Notes: a model not told the origin generated them from the letters alone. A stretch of 64,000 nucleotides of DNA from Turritopsis dohrnii (GCA_027922465.2 BQMF02000005.1:1116001-1180000); one strand, 5' to 3'. Positions 23,215 to 34,426 are shown, counted from the stretch's first letter. Numbers and translations: made by a program.

Positions 23215-24496
23215 CAAAAATTAATAATTATAATGGTTATGATTAATGATGAAAGTTATCTTGAACAACAAAATTTAACCTTCCAGAACAAAGAGTACAC
23301 AAGGGAGACAAAAAGGTACATCCAAGGATAGAGAATATTATATAAACTAAGAAAACAAATCAAACCATGCATATTAAAAGTATCTGTTTTGGGAAAATTA
23401 TATAATTTTTTGGTTTAAAAGCATTACTTTTTATCAGATACTGGAGTTAATTTCTGTGTTTGTAATTGGTTCAATGGACGATTTTACAAACAGAAAGAAA
23501 CAATCATGTCCTTGCATTAACTCAACCAAGTATATACAGTTTTTTTTACGAATCAACCTCACTTTCGAGGAGTTTTCATTTGCCGGCACTGAGGTGGAAG
23601 CATCTTTGGACCTGCTGTCAATCAGCAAGGCATAGCTTAAACTTAATCATGCTGACCCAAACAAATTTAACAAGGTTTTTGCGCATGACATTTTGATAAT
23701 CCATCATGAACAAAGTTTCGGTTGTTTTCAATGATAAGTTAACAAGAGCCAGATGGCACAAAACGGCAGCAGCAAATTGGCTTAAAGTTCTAAAAAGTTA
23801 CTAAAAAGTTCTTCAAAGCTTGCTTTTTTACATATCTGATGGAAAACAGACATAGGCGATAAATATGTTATAACAGCTTATGTAGAAACACGCCACGCGT
23901 ATCTTCGCCTAGTTATGTTTAAAATATTTGTTTTTAATCATAATTTCACGAAACCAAAAATGAATTCCAATAAATTCCAACTGCCTTCTTGAACTAGATA
24001 TTTGAAAGCCTTAATGCACAAAGACCGTGTTGATAGCTAACAAAGGAGGTAACCAATAAGCTTTGATAACAAGAAAAAACATCATATATCAAATTTCAAG
24101 TATCAAAGTATTTTCAGTTAGCATAAGTCCTATGTGTTATGTAGACCGAATTGATTAATCTTCATTCCTTCATCATGAGTTGAGTTACAAAATATCAAAG
24201 AAAAACGTATTTTTAAATGTTTGAGATATGTAAAACTTTAAATTATTCGAAGGCTGGGTTCCTTCACTAGAGAATTTACATTGCGCTATTAATAGAGTCT
24301 CGCAGACTCTAATTTGTAGAATAAACAGACATTTCGGCCGCCGGAGGATGAGTAGTCCACCGGTGTTTTAATACGGTATTCGTTTTCGCTGGCTACCGTA
24401 ATAAACGTTATTGGACGAAAAAATTGATTCCTATTGCTTTACAATTCCTTGAACTCTTAGACATCAACCAGGAGATGAAAAAAAGAAAACTGAAAG
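23215..24496. other. Non-coding stretch with one short shared repeat
   Basis: No gene is supported. At 24345-24412 there is a piece (gtagtccaccggtgtttt..acggtattcg.tttcgctg) that recurs in variant form at 32105-32172. The rest is AT-rich without recognisable content; small open frames at 23434-23696 overlap on both strands. Confidence 0.3.
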
Positions 24497-25247
24497 TTAG
24501 AAAGAAATTCTATTTGTTTTCTTCCAAAACCAATTTTTTATTCGGCGAAAGATGTTTTTTTGTTTGACGATTCGCGATCCTTTAATGAAGATATGCACCT
24601 GTAACTTCTGGCTGAACCTGACTCGTTTTGTATCTCCGCCATCAAGATCACGTCGTTTGGGCCAGTCATCTGCTGAAGGGCTTTTGTCTTCACGAACTGA
24701 TATGATTGACATTTGATCGTCAAAACGGAGTTCCGATGAAACAGCTGGAACAAATCGGAGCTCCGAATGACATAACTGGAATAAATGATAGTTCTCCAGG
24801 GCTTCTTCTGCCATCATTGTTTGCAACAGGTGTCAACTGACATGATACTCGCCATCACAACCTTCGTTATCTCCATCATAAAAGATCGATAGGTGAACAA
24901 GAACTTTCATAAGTAGTCAATGATAGGGTATCTGATTCATCATAGATGTCCGATAGCATTGACACGCTAGTGAGTGAAAGTGTATCATCCCCATCTGGAT
25001 AAAGCAACATGGGTGAGACTTCTCCAAAGCTAAGAAGCGACGAGGAGTCACCATGGTTAAATGTTGGAAGTGAAACCACTTCCCCAAGACTGATAACTGA
25101 AATGACATCATCCTCAAGGTGAGATACTTCGTTTTGAGAAAGTTGTTCATCAAGCATCATTTCTTTCTCCATCATCATCAAGCAATGACATTGTTTGTGA
25201 GAGGACCGCCGCTTCTCCATCATTTTTCTCATAAAAGTTTCATGCAT
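24497..25247 (-). CDS. Candidate PPP1R15-like PP1-docking protein
   Basis: Two open blocks lie head to tail. 25247-24876 is 123 codons, with acidic Ser/Asp/Leu repeats such as DDVISVISLGEV and DDTLSLTSVS. 24826-24497 is 109 codons and ends RVRFSQKLQVHIFIKG...KNIFRRIKNWF before a stop. RVRF is a canonical PP1-binding motif, and the block (K/R)VRFSxKxxVH followed by a basic FxRRI segment resembles the PPP1R15 (GADD34/CReP) core, which recruits PP1 and actin to dephosphorylate eIF2-alpha. The tryptophan usual in that core is not evident. The blocks are in different frames, separated by stops. A short intron ending at gatggcag (about 24815) would restore the frame, otherwise the gene is frameshifted. 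Other PP1 regulators cannot be excluded. Confidence 0.45.
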
Positions 25248-25358
25248 CTTTGGTAGATATAATCCACAAAGATTCGACTGGAATTCTGTAAAAATACACC
25301 TCTATTCTCTTCAAGAGTTTTTGCGCAAAAACAAACTTTTGTTAATTTGTTAGTAATT

Positions 25359-25385
25359 TGACGTCAAATATGACTTGTGACGTCA
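25359..25385. promoter_or_regulatory. Twin cAMP/ATF response elements
   Basis: Two perfect TGACGTCA palindromes stand at 25359-25366 and 25378-25385, about 112 bp upstream of the first ATG of the minus-strand PPP1R15-like gene. No other ATG lies between them and that start. CRE-type sites bind CREB/ATF factors, and vertebrate GADD34 is induced by the integrated stress response through ATF factors. The sites are certain as sequence; their use is inference. Confidence 0.6.
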
Positions 25386-25439
25386 GATCTTTTTAATCCA
25401 ATTTCAATCTCGAGATAACAGGAATCTTTCTTGTTAATT

Positions 25440-25720
25440 TATTCATTTGTTTATTTATTGGTTTATTTGAAATATTTATTTACAAAGCACAGGGTAACCG
25501 AGAGATAGCCACAACAACATCTAAAATACTATTATACTTGTGGGTCCTGCTGTGGCATGAGTTGATAAATGAAAATATGCAAGCAATGAAATAAAACATG
25601 TATATACAGAGAGAGAGATGTATATAAGGACAAATTCTATACGGAGATATGGAGTTACGCTCTTCTGGCTCGTGGGATTGACCACTCTGCATCGTCAGCA
25701 TGAGTGTTGACTAAGAAAAC
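25440..25720 (-). repeat. Retroposon-like end with (TTTA)n
   Basis: A TTTATTTATT tract (25437-25478) leads into tttacaaagcacagggtaacc and a moderately GC-rich piece reaching about 25700. Layout and tail resemble the other retroposon 3' ends in the window. The family is not identified. Confidence 0.3.
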
Positions 25721-25741
25721 GTCCACCACTTCACACTACGC

Positions 25742-25905
25742 AACGCTTTATCCTCTGGGGCATTGAGCACTCTGGTGACCTGCGATGGGCATAACATCAA
25801 CCTTGGTTCAAGGTTCAAACCCAAAACTAGTCCAGCTGACGACAAGACGCGATACGGTGAAACAAGCTTGTCTTGGGATGCGTGTAGCTACAGACAAGGT
25901 ATACA
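25742..25905 (+). repeat. SINE-like repeat, copy 1
   Basis: The block gcaacgctttatcctctggggcattgagc ... GGTTCAAACCCAA ... gaaacaagcttgtc matches a second copy at 52012-52165. GGTTCAAACCC is an RNA polymerase III B-box-like word. The dispersed, well-conserved short block points to a SINE family; no full tRNA fold is possible. Confidence 0.5.
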
Positions 25906-26271
25906 CAAATACTAATACTGACTGGTGTATTACTGATTTCGTTAAAAATTAGTTTCCGGTTAAAAGTTAACTCGAAAAATCAGTCGAACAATGATGTATA
26001 AAAACTGAATGTCATCGGTGTAAAGTGTTCAAGCTCGTTTCGTGGAGCTCTGTTTACGAACTATTGTTTCGTCAGTGATTGGTGTTCTTTAGTAATATTA
26101 TAATATCTTATGCGCAAACTTTTCAAAAACCTTCAAAGTAATTCAACCTTCCAAAGGGGGTTTTTATTAACGAACTGCAACAGAATGAAATCAAGAAAAG
26201 AAGGATTTATTCCTCAAGTCTGATCCGTTTGGCTCGTGGTTTTAAGCATTGGGCTTGTGGATTCACTGCTG

Positions 26272-27225
26272 TTAGGTGTGCACCATAATGGCCTTTAACC
26301 TTCTGGTGTTTTGCTTCATGCGGCAATATGTTCCACATAACAGGTTAAATATTGGTGGATGTAATCCCTCAGCACACTGGTTCACCATGAAGTCCAAATC
26401 CAGACTTCTATTTTCTAACGTAAGGAATTGCATGGTGCTCCAAGAGATGTAATTTGGGCGTAATTGATGCATTGGACATTTTTCCCTGAATGACTTCATG
26501 AATTCTTTAATGCATTGATCTAAAAAAATGTCATTCACTTTAATGACAATCCTTCAAAAACACTGTAACTCACCAAATTTTGTCAAATCTTCAGCAGTAA
26601 TATCATTCATTACTTGTTTTTAGCAATTGGTGTGACACTTTTTTTGCAAATGACAAATATTTTGCAAATATTTCTTTGCATTTTAAGTATCTATTCGCCA
26701 TAAATTTTAATGACAAAAACATGAACATTTAATTACAATATGGTTTCTTAACAAAGCTTTTCCAATTGCTAAAGTGTTTATTTTAACCTGGAGATGTAAG
26801 TGTTACTTAGAAAAGATTCGTTAAGAAACCATATTGTAATTACATGTGTTCATGTTTTTAACTTTGCATTTTTGTGCACACATGTATAGCTAATCCATGT
26901 AGCTCTGTCCCCTGCTGTCCTAAAATAAACATAGTTGATAAATTTTTGTTTGTTGATTGGTTAACATAAGTCCGAATTTGACCCAATGCATGACTTATCA
27001 CACTAATTTCATATTTAGATAAGGTAACAAAACCTTTAGCACCTTGTCAGCATGATTCCCAACGAAACTTTTTCCATGATATGCTTGACGCTGTACATTC
27101 AAGCAATTTAGAACTTCATCTAAGATTTGCACACATGGACCTCGTAGACGTCGTACAATTTGTTTGCATAAATACTTGGTTACAAATTTTTGATTTCGGT
27201 GATCCTTAGTTATACTTTTTACCAA
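26272..27225 (-). pseudogene. Broken transposon-associated ORF
   Basis: Two minus-strand blocks appear to belong to one former protein. 27225-26998 contains VRRLRGPCVQILDEVLNCL and QRQAYHGKSFVGNHADK. 26538-26272 contains FREKCPMHQLRPNY, MVNQCAEGLHPPIFNLLCGTY and MKQNTRRLKAIMVHT. From memory these resemble a family of repeat-borne invertebrate proteins of unknown function (RQAYHSGAFVGNH and ESIHA-type blocks). The middle is interrupted by a foldback at 26714-26862 and the frame is lost. I cannot name the function. Confidence 0.45.
26714..26862. repeat. Foldback repeat with ~45-bp arms
   Basis: The arms are aaaacatgaacatttaattac..atggtttcttaac (26716-26753) and its complement (26820-26862), separated by about 65 bp. 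It sits inside the broken minus-strand ORF, so it probably inserted there. Confidence 0.6.
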
Positions 27226-27494
27226 ATAAGTTAAAGTCTACGTGATACAAACAGAAATTCACGATAAAATGAAGAAGGAGAAAGAAAAAGAAATTGAACA
27301 ACTGTTGTGCCTAGAAATGTAATAAAAAGCTGGTTTTGTAATACCTGCCTAGATTTGTAATAAAAACGGCTCAAAATGTAATACCTGCCTAGATTTGTAA
27401 TAAAATCGACTCAAAATGTAATAAAAAAGCTGCCGTGTTTTGTAATAAAATGTTGGCTCAAAATGTAATAAAACAGCTGCCTAGATTTGTAATA

Positions 27495-28680
27495 CTAGCA
27501 TGTAGCTTTAGCTAAAAAATGCCCCCGCGCTCAAGCATTCCAATGTGTACACACAGCAAGCTATACATTGCAAGCTATACAACGGAAACAAAAACAAATT
27601 TTTGTCCGAAAACTCAAAAAAATTCAGATGAATGTTTTTGCAAGTCTTTACACAGAAACAAATATATACATTTAAACTTTTGTTAACATTGTATAAACTA
27701 AACACAATAAAAACAAGAAGAATTGCGAGCATGATCATTTCGAAATGGGAGATCAGATTTGAAAACTCCTTGACGGATGGTCTTCACGGTTTTTCACTTA
27801 CGTTGTAATTGAGTTAAACTTTCTTTAGGATAACTTTTTTTTTATTGATGCTAATATACCTTTCAAAGAGTGTAATTTGCTACAAACAAAAGAAATGTGT
27901 GAACTGAAACCATGGATACGTATTTTATAATCAAAACAAGATTTGTTAAAGAAATTCTGTAAGAGCCAAAAGAAAAAAAACAAACTTTTTAAAAAAAAAA
28001 TCAAAGCAAAAAATCCATTAGAAATCTGCGTTTTAAACTTTGATTCAAAACAAAAAGTAGCCAATGTTTATAAAAAAAAAAACAAGAAAATGTAAAAAGC
28101 TTTTACTGATCATGATCACACACTAGTATGATTAGGTTTGGCGCGAGGTGGACAGTTAAAATAGAAAAACACGAAGAAAGACAATTTGTAATATAGCTTT
28201 CTTGCATACACAGAAATCCAATTAAAATCTTTGCCAAAAATTACTGCGTTGAACAAAGTTTATTGAATGAAATATTTAGAGCTAAAACATATATATACAA
28301 AAATAAAATGATGGTTGGCAAAATTTCAGATTTCAAGCTGTGCTTCAAAATCCTTGTCGTTCACTTCACTAAAACAACACAAAAGTAACACGAAAAATGT
28401 CTAAGCAATTTTAGCATACGATCTTCCTAAATAACATAGTATAATACAATAATAAATTAGGAAAGAGATACGAAAAAACATTCTGTCTCTCCCACTTACA
28501 GTACCATGCTTTGAAACGGAAAAAAAGCAAAGTCAGCTTATAATTGTATTCCACCGTGTAACGTCAACACGAAAGTTGGAGGATGAAGATGATGATGATG
28601 AACAAAATCGGAAACTGACATTCGCCTATCTCGTGAAACTACTATGCCTCCTCGCTCGCTTACGCTCGCTGCGGGGGCAA
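27495..28680 (-). mobile_element. Helentron-like non-autonomous element, copy 1
   Basis: This is 1,186 bp, in reverse orientation and the same length as copy 2 (36678-37863). In element orientation it starts TTGCCCCCGCAGCGAGCG and ends CTAG. Just before the 3' end there is a complementary GCGCGGGGGCA and a small hairpin TAGCTaaAGCTA. There is no target duplication. The right TIR of the host element supplies the empty site (cgattt|tattac), so insertion was between T and T. A 5' end complementary to a 3' subterminal block, a hairpin, a CTAG end and a T|T target are features described for Helitron2/Helentron-type elements. It encodes no Rep/helicase; short frames (such as the MEDEDDDDEQ one at 28576) look incidental. 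Confidence 0.7.
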
Positions 28681-28689
28681 AAATCGGCT

Positions 28690-29200
28690 GATTTTGTAAT
28701 AACGAACAAAATTGGGCAATTTAGGCCAAATTTTGACCAAATTTTAAAAGTTCTTCAATTTTCGTAAAAATTTGCTCAAGATATAAAAAAAAGGTGCTGA
28801 TTTCGAATTTGACATTCATTTTGCCAGTTTGACAAAAATTGGGCAATTTAAGCCCAATTTGGACCAAATTTTGAAAGTTCTTCAAATTTCGTAAAAATTT
28901 GCTCAAGATATAATAAAAAGGTGCTGATTTCGCATTTGACATTCATTTTTTCCAGTTTGACAAAAATTGGGCAAATCGGCCCAATTTGGACCAAATTTTG
29001 AAAGTTCTTTAATTTTCGTAAAACTTTGCGTAAAGAACAATTGGAAGATGCTGATTTCGAATTTGACATTCATTATTTCAAATTTAACAAAATTAGGCAA
29101 ATTTGACCCAATTGTAACCAAATTTTGAAAGTTCTTTAATTTTCGTAAAAATTTGCACAAAGCAATTGGAAGATGTTGATTTCGAACTTGACAGTCATTA
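28690..29200. repeat. Array of ~126-bp repeats (left subterminal)
   Basis: Four units carry the word gacattcatt (or a variant) at about 28811, 28938, 29065 and 29190, a period of 125-127 bp. Each also carries ccaaattttgaaagttctt and ttcgtaaaaatttg. It mirrors the array at 29840-30450 and belongs to the 3.4-kb element. It is not CRISPR: the whole unit is repeated, with no spacers. Confidence 0.8.
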
Positions 29201-29839
29201 TTTAAAATAACGTTAGTCTTTTTCTACAAACAAAATTGGGCATAAAAACAGTATAATTTCAAAACTTATAAATAAATTGCAAAATCTTTACTTTACTTTT
29301 TTAAGAATCATAAGGCTCATTTCGGCTAAACTTTAAGAATATTTTAGAACCATTCGTAGGCTCAGATTTTATCAGGCCAATATATTTCTATTTATAATTG
29401 TCTGTGTTAAACGAGTTTCACAGTAAGAGAAAAGGCAGACAATACTCTTAGAAATCGATAAAACACATCGAATTGACTCTTTGAAATTGACGTCAGGTTT
29501 TTAATAAAAGACAATTTCAAGAAGAAGAAAATAACGGCGCCAAATATTTCTAAAGAATCAAACATTAATTCCTTTTTTCTTCTGTCACTTACTGCAAGAA
29601 ACTGATGAAATGCTCTTACAAGCACGCAGATTTCTGCCATATTTGCCTGATTTCAGCTGTAATCCATATGTTTTTGATGCGGGTTAGAGACGGGTCATTT
29701 TCATTGTTAGGAATTCTGTCGCATCTTAAATAGATAGACAGTAAGTCTACCTTAAACAGTTTCCTTACTCTACGTGCGGAAACTGAATGCGAGTCACATA
29801 AAAGAAAGGTGTCATTGCTGGTATTCACTATCTGAGATA

Positions 29840-30450
29840 CATACAAATTAGAAGAATGACTGTCAAATTCGAAATCAGCACCTTTCGATTGTGCTTTGTA
29901 CAAAATTTTACGAAAATTGAATAACTTTCAAAATTTAGTTTCAATTGGGCCCAATTTGCCTAATTTTGTCAAATTTGAAATAATGAATGTCAGATTCGAA
30001 ATCAGCATCCTCCAATTGTTTTACGAAAAATTGAGGACTTTCAAAATTTGGTCCAAAATTAGGCCTAAATTTCCGAATTTTTGTCAAACTGGAAAAAATG
30101 AATGTCAAATTTAATATCATTACCTTCCAATTGTGCTTTGTGCACAAATTTTTAAGAAAATTGGAGAACTTTCGAAATTTGGTCCAAATTGGGCCTAAAT
30201 TGGCCAATTTTCGTAAAATTGAAAAAAATGAATGTCAAATTCGAAATCAGTACCTTTCAGTTATATCTTCTGCAAATTTTTATGAAAATTGAAGAACACT
30301 CAAAATTTGGTCCAAATTGGGCCCGATTTACCCAATTTTGTTAAATTTGAAAAATTGACCATCAAATTCAATATCAGTACCTTCCAATTGTGCTTTGTAC
30401 GAATTTTTAAGAAAATTGGAGAACGTTCAAAATTTGGTCCAAATTGGGCC
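29840..30450. repeat. Array of ~126-bp repeats (right subterminal, inverted)
   Basis: Five units, in inverse orientation to the left array, carry gaatgtcaaattcgaaatcag or variants at about 29853, 29979, 30102, 30229 and 30356. Units differ by several substitutions, so the array is not freshly amplified. Confidence 0.8.
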
Positions 30451-30667
30451 CAACCTTATTACAAAATAAGCCGATTTTATTACAAATCTAGGCAGCCATT
30501 TTATTACATTTTGAGCCAATATTTTATTACAAAACGCGGCAGCCTTTTTATTACATTTTGAGTCGATTTTATTACAAATCTAGGCAGGTATTACATTTTG
30601 AGCCGTATTTATTACAAATCTAGGCAGGTATTACAAAACCAGCTTTTTATTACATTTCTAGGCACAA

Positions 30668-31903
30668 CACAACAGCTAATAGAAATTGAAGCAACGAAAG
30701 ATAATCCATCCAGAATGTTTAAAGCCATTAAACAACTACAGAGAATGAAACCGAAAGCTCATCTCCTTATAACAACAGAATCTGGCTCCTTAACAGCGAA
30801 TAGTCAACAACAAGCAAAAATTATCAAAAACTATTTCCAAAAACAGTTCTTTAAGAGAGACAACAACATCATAAATGGTCAACCAAAGCCAATGAGTATT
30901 CAATTCACCGCAGATGAAGTTAAAAAGGCTGCACTTTCTTTAAAAAACAACAAAAGTGCTGGTATAGATGGTATCAAGGCTGAATTATTAAAGAACTGTC
31001 CTGATGATATTTACAAACATTATAGCAGATATATACAACACCACTGCAGCAACTGGAAATGGTCCTATCGAACTGACCCATGGAATTATTGCTGCGCTAC
31101 AAAAACCGGGTAAACCTAAGGGTCCTGTCGAGAGCTTAAGTTCAGTCACTTTACTATCCATGTTAAGAAAAATCTTGGCAATCTGTATTAAAACACGCAT
31201 ACTTAATAGAATAGATCAGACAATACCTCCAACTCAAGCAGCTTATCGATCAGGTCGCAGTACGACTGAACATGTTTTTGCTAGTAAAATCCTTACTGAA
31301 AAAACCATAACATCACAAAATCACCCTGTTTTTCTTTTACTACTGGATATGAGTAAAGCTTTCGATACCGTCGACCGAAACACTTTAATAGAAGAACAGT
31401 CAAAAGTTATAAATGGTGATGAGCTACACATACTTAGTAAATGAAACCATTAAAAAGTCGGTAGATGCCTGCCACAGAAAACTTATTAGAACAGTATGTC
31501 TAAACATCAGATGGCCACAGATCATTTCAAATAAAGATCTGTACGAAATGACGAAAGTTAGACCGTGGTCAAAAACAATAGAGAAAAGACAACTGAGTTG
31601 GTTTGGTCATCTTGTCATCTTGGTCAAAGCTGTCCCTTATCTACTGTAGAGAATTTAAAACATCTACACCACGTGGTAGACAAAAACTCACATGGGTGAG
31701 AATGATGGAGTTATATCTTTCGAAGTTAAGTCTAACCTGGGAGGAGGCAACGATCCTAGCAAAAGACAGAAAAGAGTGGAATAAGGTTATACGTCACGCT
31801 GTGACGGTATGACGTTGTTGACTTTATTATGTTTTTCGACGTTCTTTTTATTTCTGACGATTCTGTCTTGTATTACATATGTACTGAGTACGAAACATGT
31901 TAT

Positions 31904-31946
<43 letters not shown>

Positions 31947-31950
31947 ACAA
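30668..31950 (+). pseudogene. Dead LINE: reverse-transcriptase remains and (GAT)n tail
   Basis: Several frames together give a non-LTR reverse transcriptase: LSLKNNKSAGIDGIKAELLK (fingers/palm entry), then GPIELTHGIIAALQKPGKP, PPTQAAYRSGRSTTEH and LLLLDMSKAFDTVDR (catalytic motif A Asp). The frame then jumps to the extreme C terminus (RRQLSWFGHL-like, GRQKLTWVRMMELYLSK, EEATILAKDRKEWNKVIRHA, stop near 31812). The YADD-containing palm is deleted. A (GATGAT)n run at 31899-31946 forms the tail, as in RTE/Proto2-like LINEs. The left end is cut by the 3.4-kb element, which may have inserted in this LINE. Confidence 0.8.
31899..31946 (+). repeat. (GAT)n microsatellite, LINE tail
   Basis: About 16 perfect TGA/GAT units directly follow the LINE 3' region and are best read as its 3' tail. 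Confidence 0.85.
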
Positions 31951-32631
31951 ACAGTTTGAAATGAGTTTCAGAACATTTTAGTGAGTTAGGTCATGATTAT
32001 GACTCCATCAAAAACAAGAGAATTTGTTCTCAACACCGAAAAAAGTACAATGCGCAGTGGAATAGCTTTTTTTCTTCTGTCGCGCCTGATCTGAATGAAC
32101 GTGGAGTAGTAGTAGTCCAAGGTTGTTTTATTACGGTATTCGCTTTCGCTGCTAGCTGCCGTAATTTTTAAATCGAGTTTTCTGAATACGTTAGACGGCT
32201 GTATCCTTATGATGGCACAAATCTAAATACCGATATAGCAACACTGAATTATTTCGTATAATATATATGTAAAATTTTATGCTCGTGTTTTTACATAATA
32301 AGCACCCACATTTTATTTTATGATTTGCACTTAAGTCCCGCTATCTCGAACTCATAAAGGACAGTATGAAAGTTTCGAGTTGTCCGACTTCGAGACGAGA
32401 GTCAACAGTAATTTACACCCGTTTGTTCTCTGTCCCCCACTACTTAAATACATCCTTTCCTTACGATAAGTGGTTTCTAGTTATCTGGTAACTTTAGGCC
32501 ACATAGGGGTCTTGTTTTTCCGTTTTACTTAGGGGTTCCACCTTAGAGTCACACATAGGGTCCTTGGTCCCCTTTTTGCGCTATATGCTGTTATAACCAA
32601 AAGAGGTTAAAACGAAGGCTAAACAATAGGT
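31950..32631. other. Non-coding stretch
   Basis: No gene is seen. A short repeat shared with 24345-24412 lies at 32105-32172. Sequence at 32330-32600 (ctatctcgaactcataaagg; gggtccttggtcccc) looks like old repeat material. Confidence 0.3.
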
Positions 32632-33052
32632 AAGATGCTCATGTCGTTTTGCATATAATACGCGATAAACGCTTTATTGATCTGTAATGTAATAATAATA
32701 ATAATACTATTCGTTATATATCTATGTATCTATACATCTATACATTGCATAGCCATATATCTACATGTCTGTATATCTGTATATCTGTTTATCTACATAT
32801 CTGTATATCTGTATATCTACATATCTGTATATCTGTATATCTGTATATCTCTATATCTGTATATCTGTATATCTGTATATCTGTATATCTATATATCTGC
32901 ATATCTGCATATCTGTATATCTGTATATCTGCATATCTGTATATCTGTATATCTGCATATCTGTATATCTGTATATCTGCATATCTGTATATCTGCATAT
33001 CTGTATATCTGTATATCTGTATATCTGTATATCTGTATATCTGTATATCTAG
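32632..33052 (+). repeat. Octanucleotide satellite (TATATCTG)n with unique leader, copy 1
   Basis: A leader of about 120 bp (aagatgctcatgtcgttttgc ... actattcgttatatatctatg, including (AAT)n at 32692) leads into about 290 bp of TATATCTG octamers with TATATCTA/C and GCATATCTG variants. An inverted copy with the same leader sits at 39303-40645. Because three octamers make eight codons, all three frames on each strand stay open, which explains the long meaningless ORFs. Confidence 0.85.
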
Positions 33053-33344
33053 ACTAGGTAGACTAGACATCTAGTGCAATAAATAAAATGCCGTTACTAA
33101 GGGACGTTATTGTATGGATAAGTATATTATACTAGGTGCCAAGGAGGCGTCGCTTGCCGCCCATTTGGAGCCTGCGTTAATTTCACGAACAATAAAATTT
33201 AAATAAATAAAATAAAATAAAGGGTTTGGCAATTATAAGTGTATCCATGTTGTAGAGCTCGAAATCAAAAAATTGTACGGGTTGTTACTACATTACTACG
33301 ACCAATCATTACAGAGATATCGTCCATCAAAGACTTTGATGATG

Positions 33345-33865
33345 TCACATGTGTTGTTTCTGAGATGTTGCCGTTTAAAGGTTTTTTTCCAAAACAAGAT
33401 CTCTATGGCAACGTGACTTTACAACCTTAAAAAAAGATATGGTTGACATTATAAAGATTTTAATAACTTTTTTTAATGACATATTGTTAGAACGTTTTTT
33501 GCAAAGTGAGAAAAAAATAACTGCAGTTGAGAAAATAGCAAACAAATTTATTGCCATTGCTACACTACACGGGCTCGGTTTCAGGACTCTATTAATTTTT
33601 GCTGAAAAAAGGTAATGTTAGCATCCACTGTTGCTATGGGCAATTTCGCTTTAACTTACATCTAGTGAAAACTGTTCCATTTTCTAAAATTTCCTTCCCT
33701 TACCTGAACGGATCTCTGAACGGATATCCATGTATAGGCTTGTCAGCAAAAAACAGAAGAGACATGGAAGCAAACCCAGGGTAACTATGGCAACAATTAT
33801 TTTTAGTAATTCGATAACTATAAGTGTTTGCCATTACACATCCACATTTCTTGTAGTGTATCACA
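33345..33865 (-). mobile_element. Diverged Kolobok-like MITE relative
   Basis: Blocks match the element at 22385-23210 (tttctgagatgttgccgtttaaag, atctctatggcaacgtgac, gaaaactgttccattttctaaaatttc, gtcagcaaaaaacagaagag, ggtaactatggcaacaattatttttag). The terminal arms were not found, so it is a truncated or decayed copy. Confidence 0.65.
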
Positions 33866-34426
33866 AATCATGCCTCGTTCTTTCAAACATTTTTGTAAGA
33901 CTTTCCTACAAAACGTTTGATGAACTCAAATTGTCCCATGAAACTACTCTTAGATGAACGTGTATTAATGAGTTTATTGTGAGGGTGTACAAACCAGAAC
34001 ATTTCATGGATTTATGCGGTGTTTATAAGAGAAAAGATTCATCTCGCTTAATCAAGGTCCTCGCTTCACGGAGATCTCGTCTCCCTGTAGAAGTTTTTTA
34101 CTGAAAAATTTATTAGTGTATGCGAAACGAGCTGCCATGCCTTGCTCGGGTTCAGGCGGGATGAAAATTTCTCACATGAACACTGTCTTGCCTAGGCATA
34201 ATGGTTTTTGTCACAGTATGCAAGCGGAAGATTTGATTATATTCTACAATAACCCAGCAGCTTTAAGTTTTATCAACAGTTTTGATTCATGGCTTTGTTT
34301 TTTTGTACAGCAATCTCTTCCCTTCTACGTCTTTTGCATATTTTTCGAAGTTTTGGGTTTCGTTGCATCTATATTTTAGTCTATATTAAGTTCATTTTTT
34401 TACTATTGTGTTACTGTTCATAAAAT

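Larger units (their letters stand above)
27305..30667. mobile_element. 3.4-kb non-autonomous DNA element with ~190-bp structured TIRs
   Basis: The outer ends are TTGTGCCTAGAAATGTAATA (27305 on) and its complement ending at 30667. The TIRs (27305-27494 and about 30456-30667) match closely and consist of repeated TGTAATAAAA and GCCTAGATTTGTAATA words. Inside each TIR lies an array of ~126-bp units (28690-29200 and 29840-30450, inverted to each other). The centre (29200-29840) has no recognisable gene. A 1,186-bp Helentron-like element has inserted into the left TIR (27495-28680), so the original length was about 2.2 kb. Flanking sequence (acaactg / acaacag) is a possible 7-bp duplication with one mismatch. 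The superfamily is unknown; no transposase is present. Confidence 0.75.

Noticed and set aside
27508..28064. Identical small ORFs (76 and 79 codons) in both Helentron-like copies
   Set aside because: Identity reflects recent duplication of the element, not selection. The peptides are low-complexity (F/L/K-rich) with no domain.
28576..28680. MEDEDDDDEQNRKLTFAYLVKLL reading frame at the Helentron-like 5' end
   Set aside because: Short, runs out of the element into different sequence in the two copies, and the acidic run is a GAT microsatellite.
28690..30450. Regular repeats that could suggest a CRISPR-like array
   Set aside because: The whole ~126-bp unit repeats without distinct spacers, in mirrored arrays inside a TIR element, in an animal genome.
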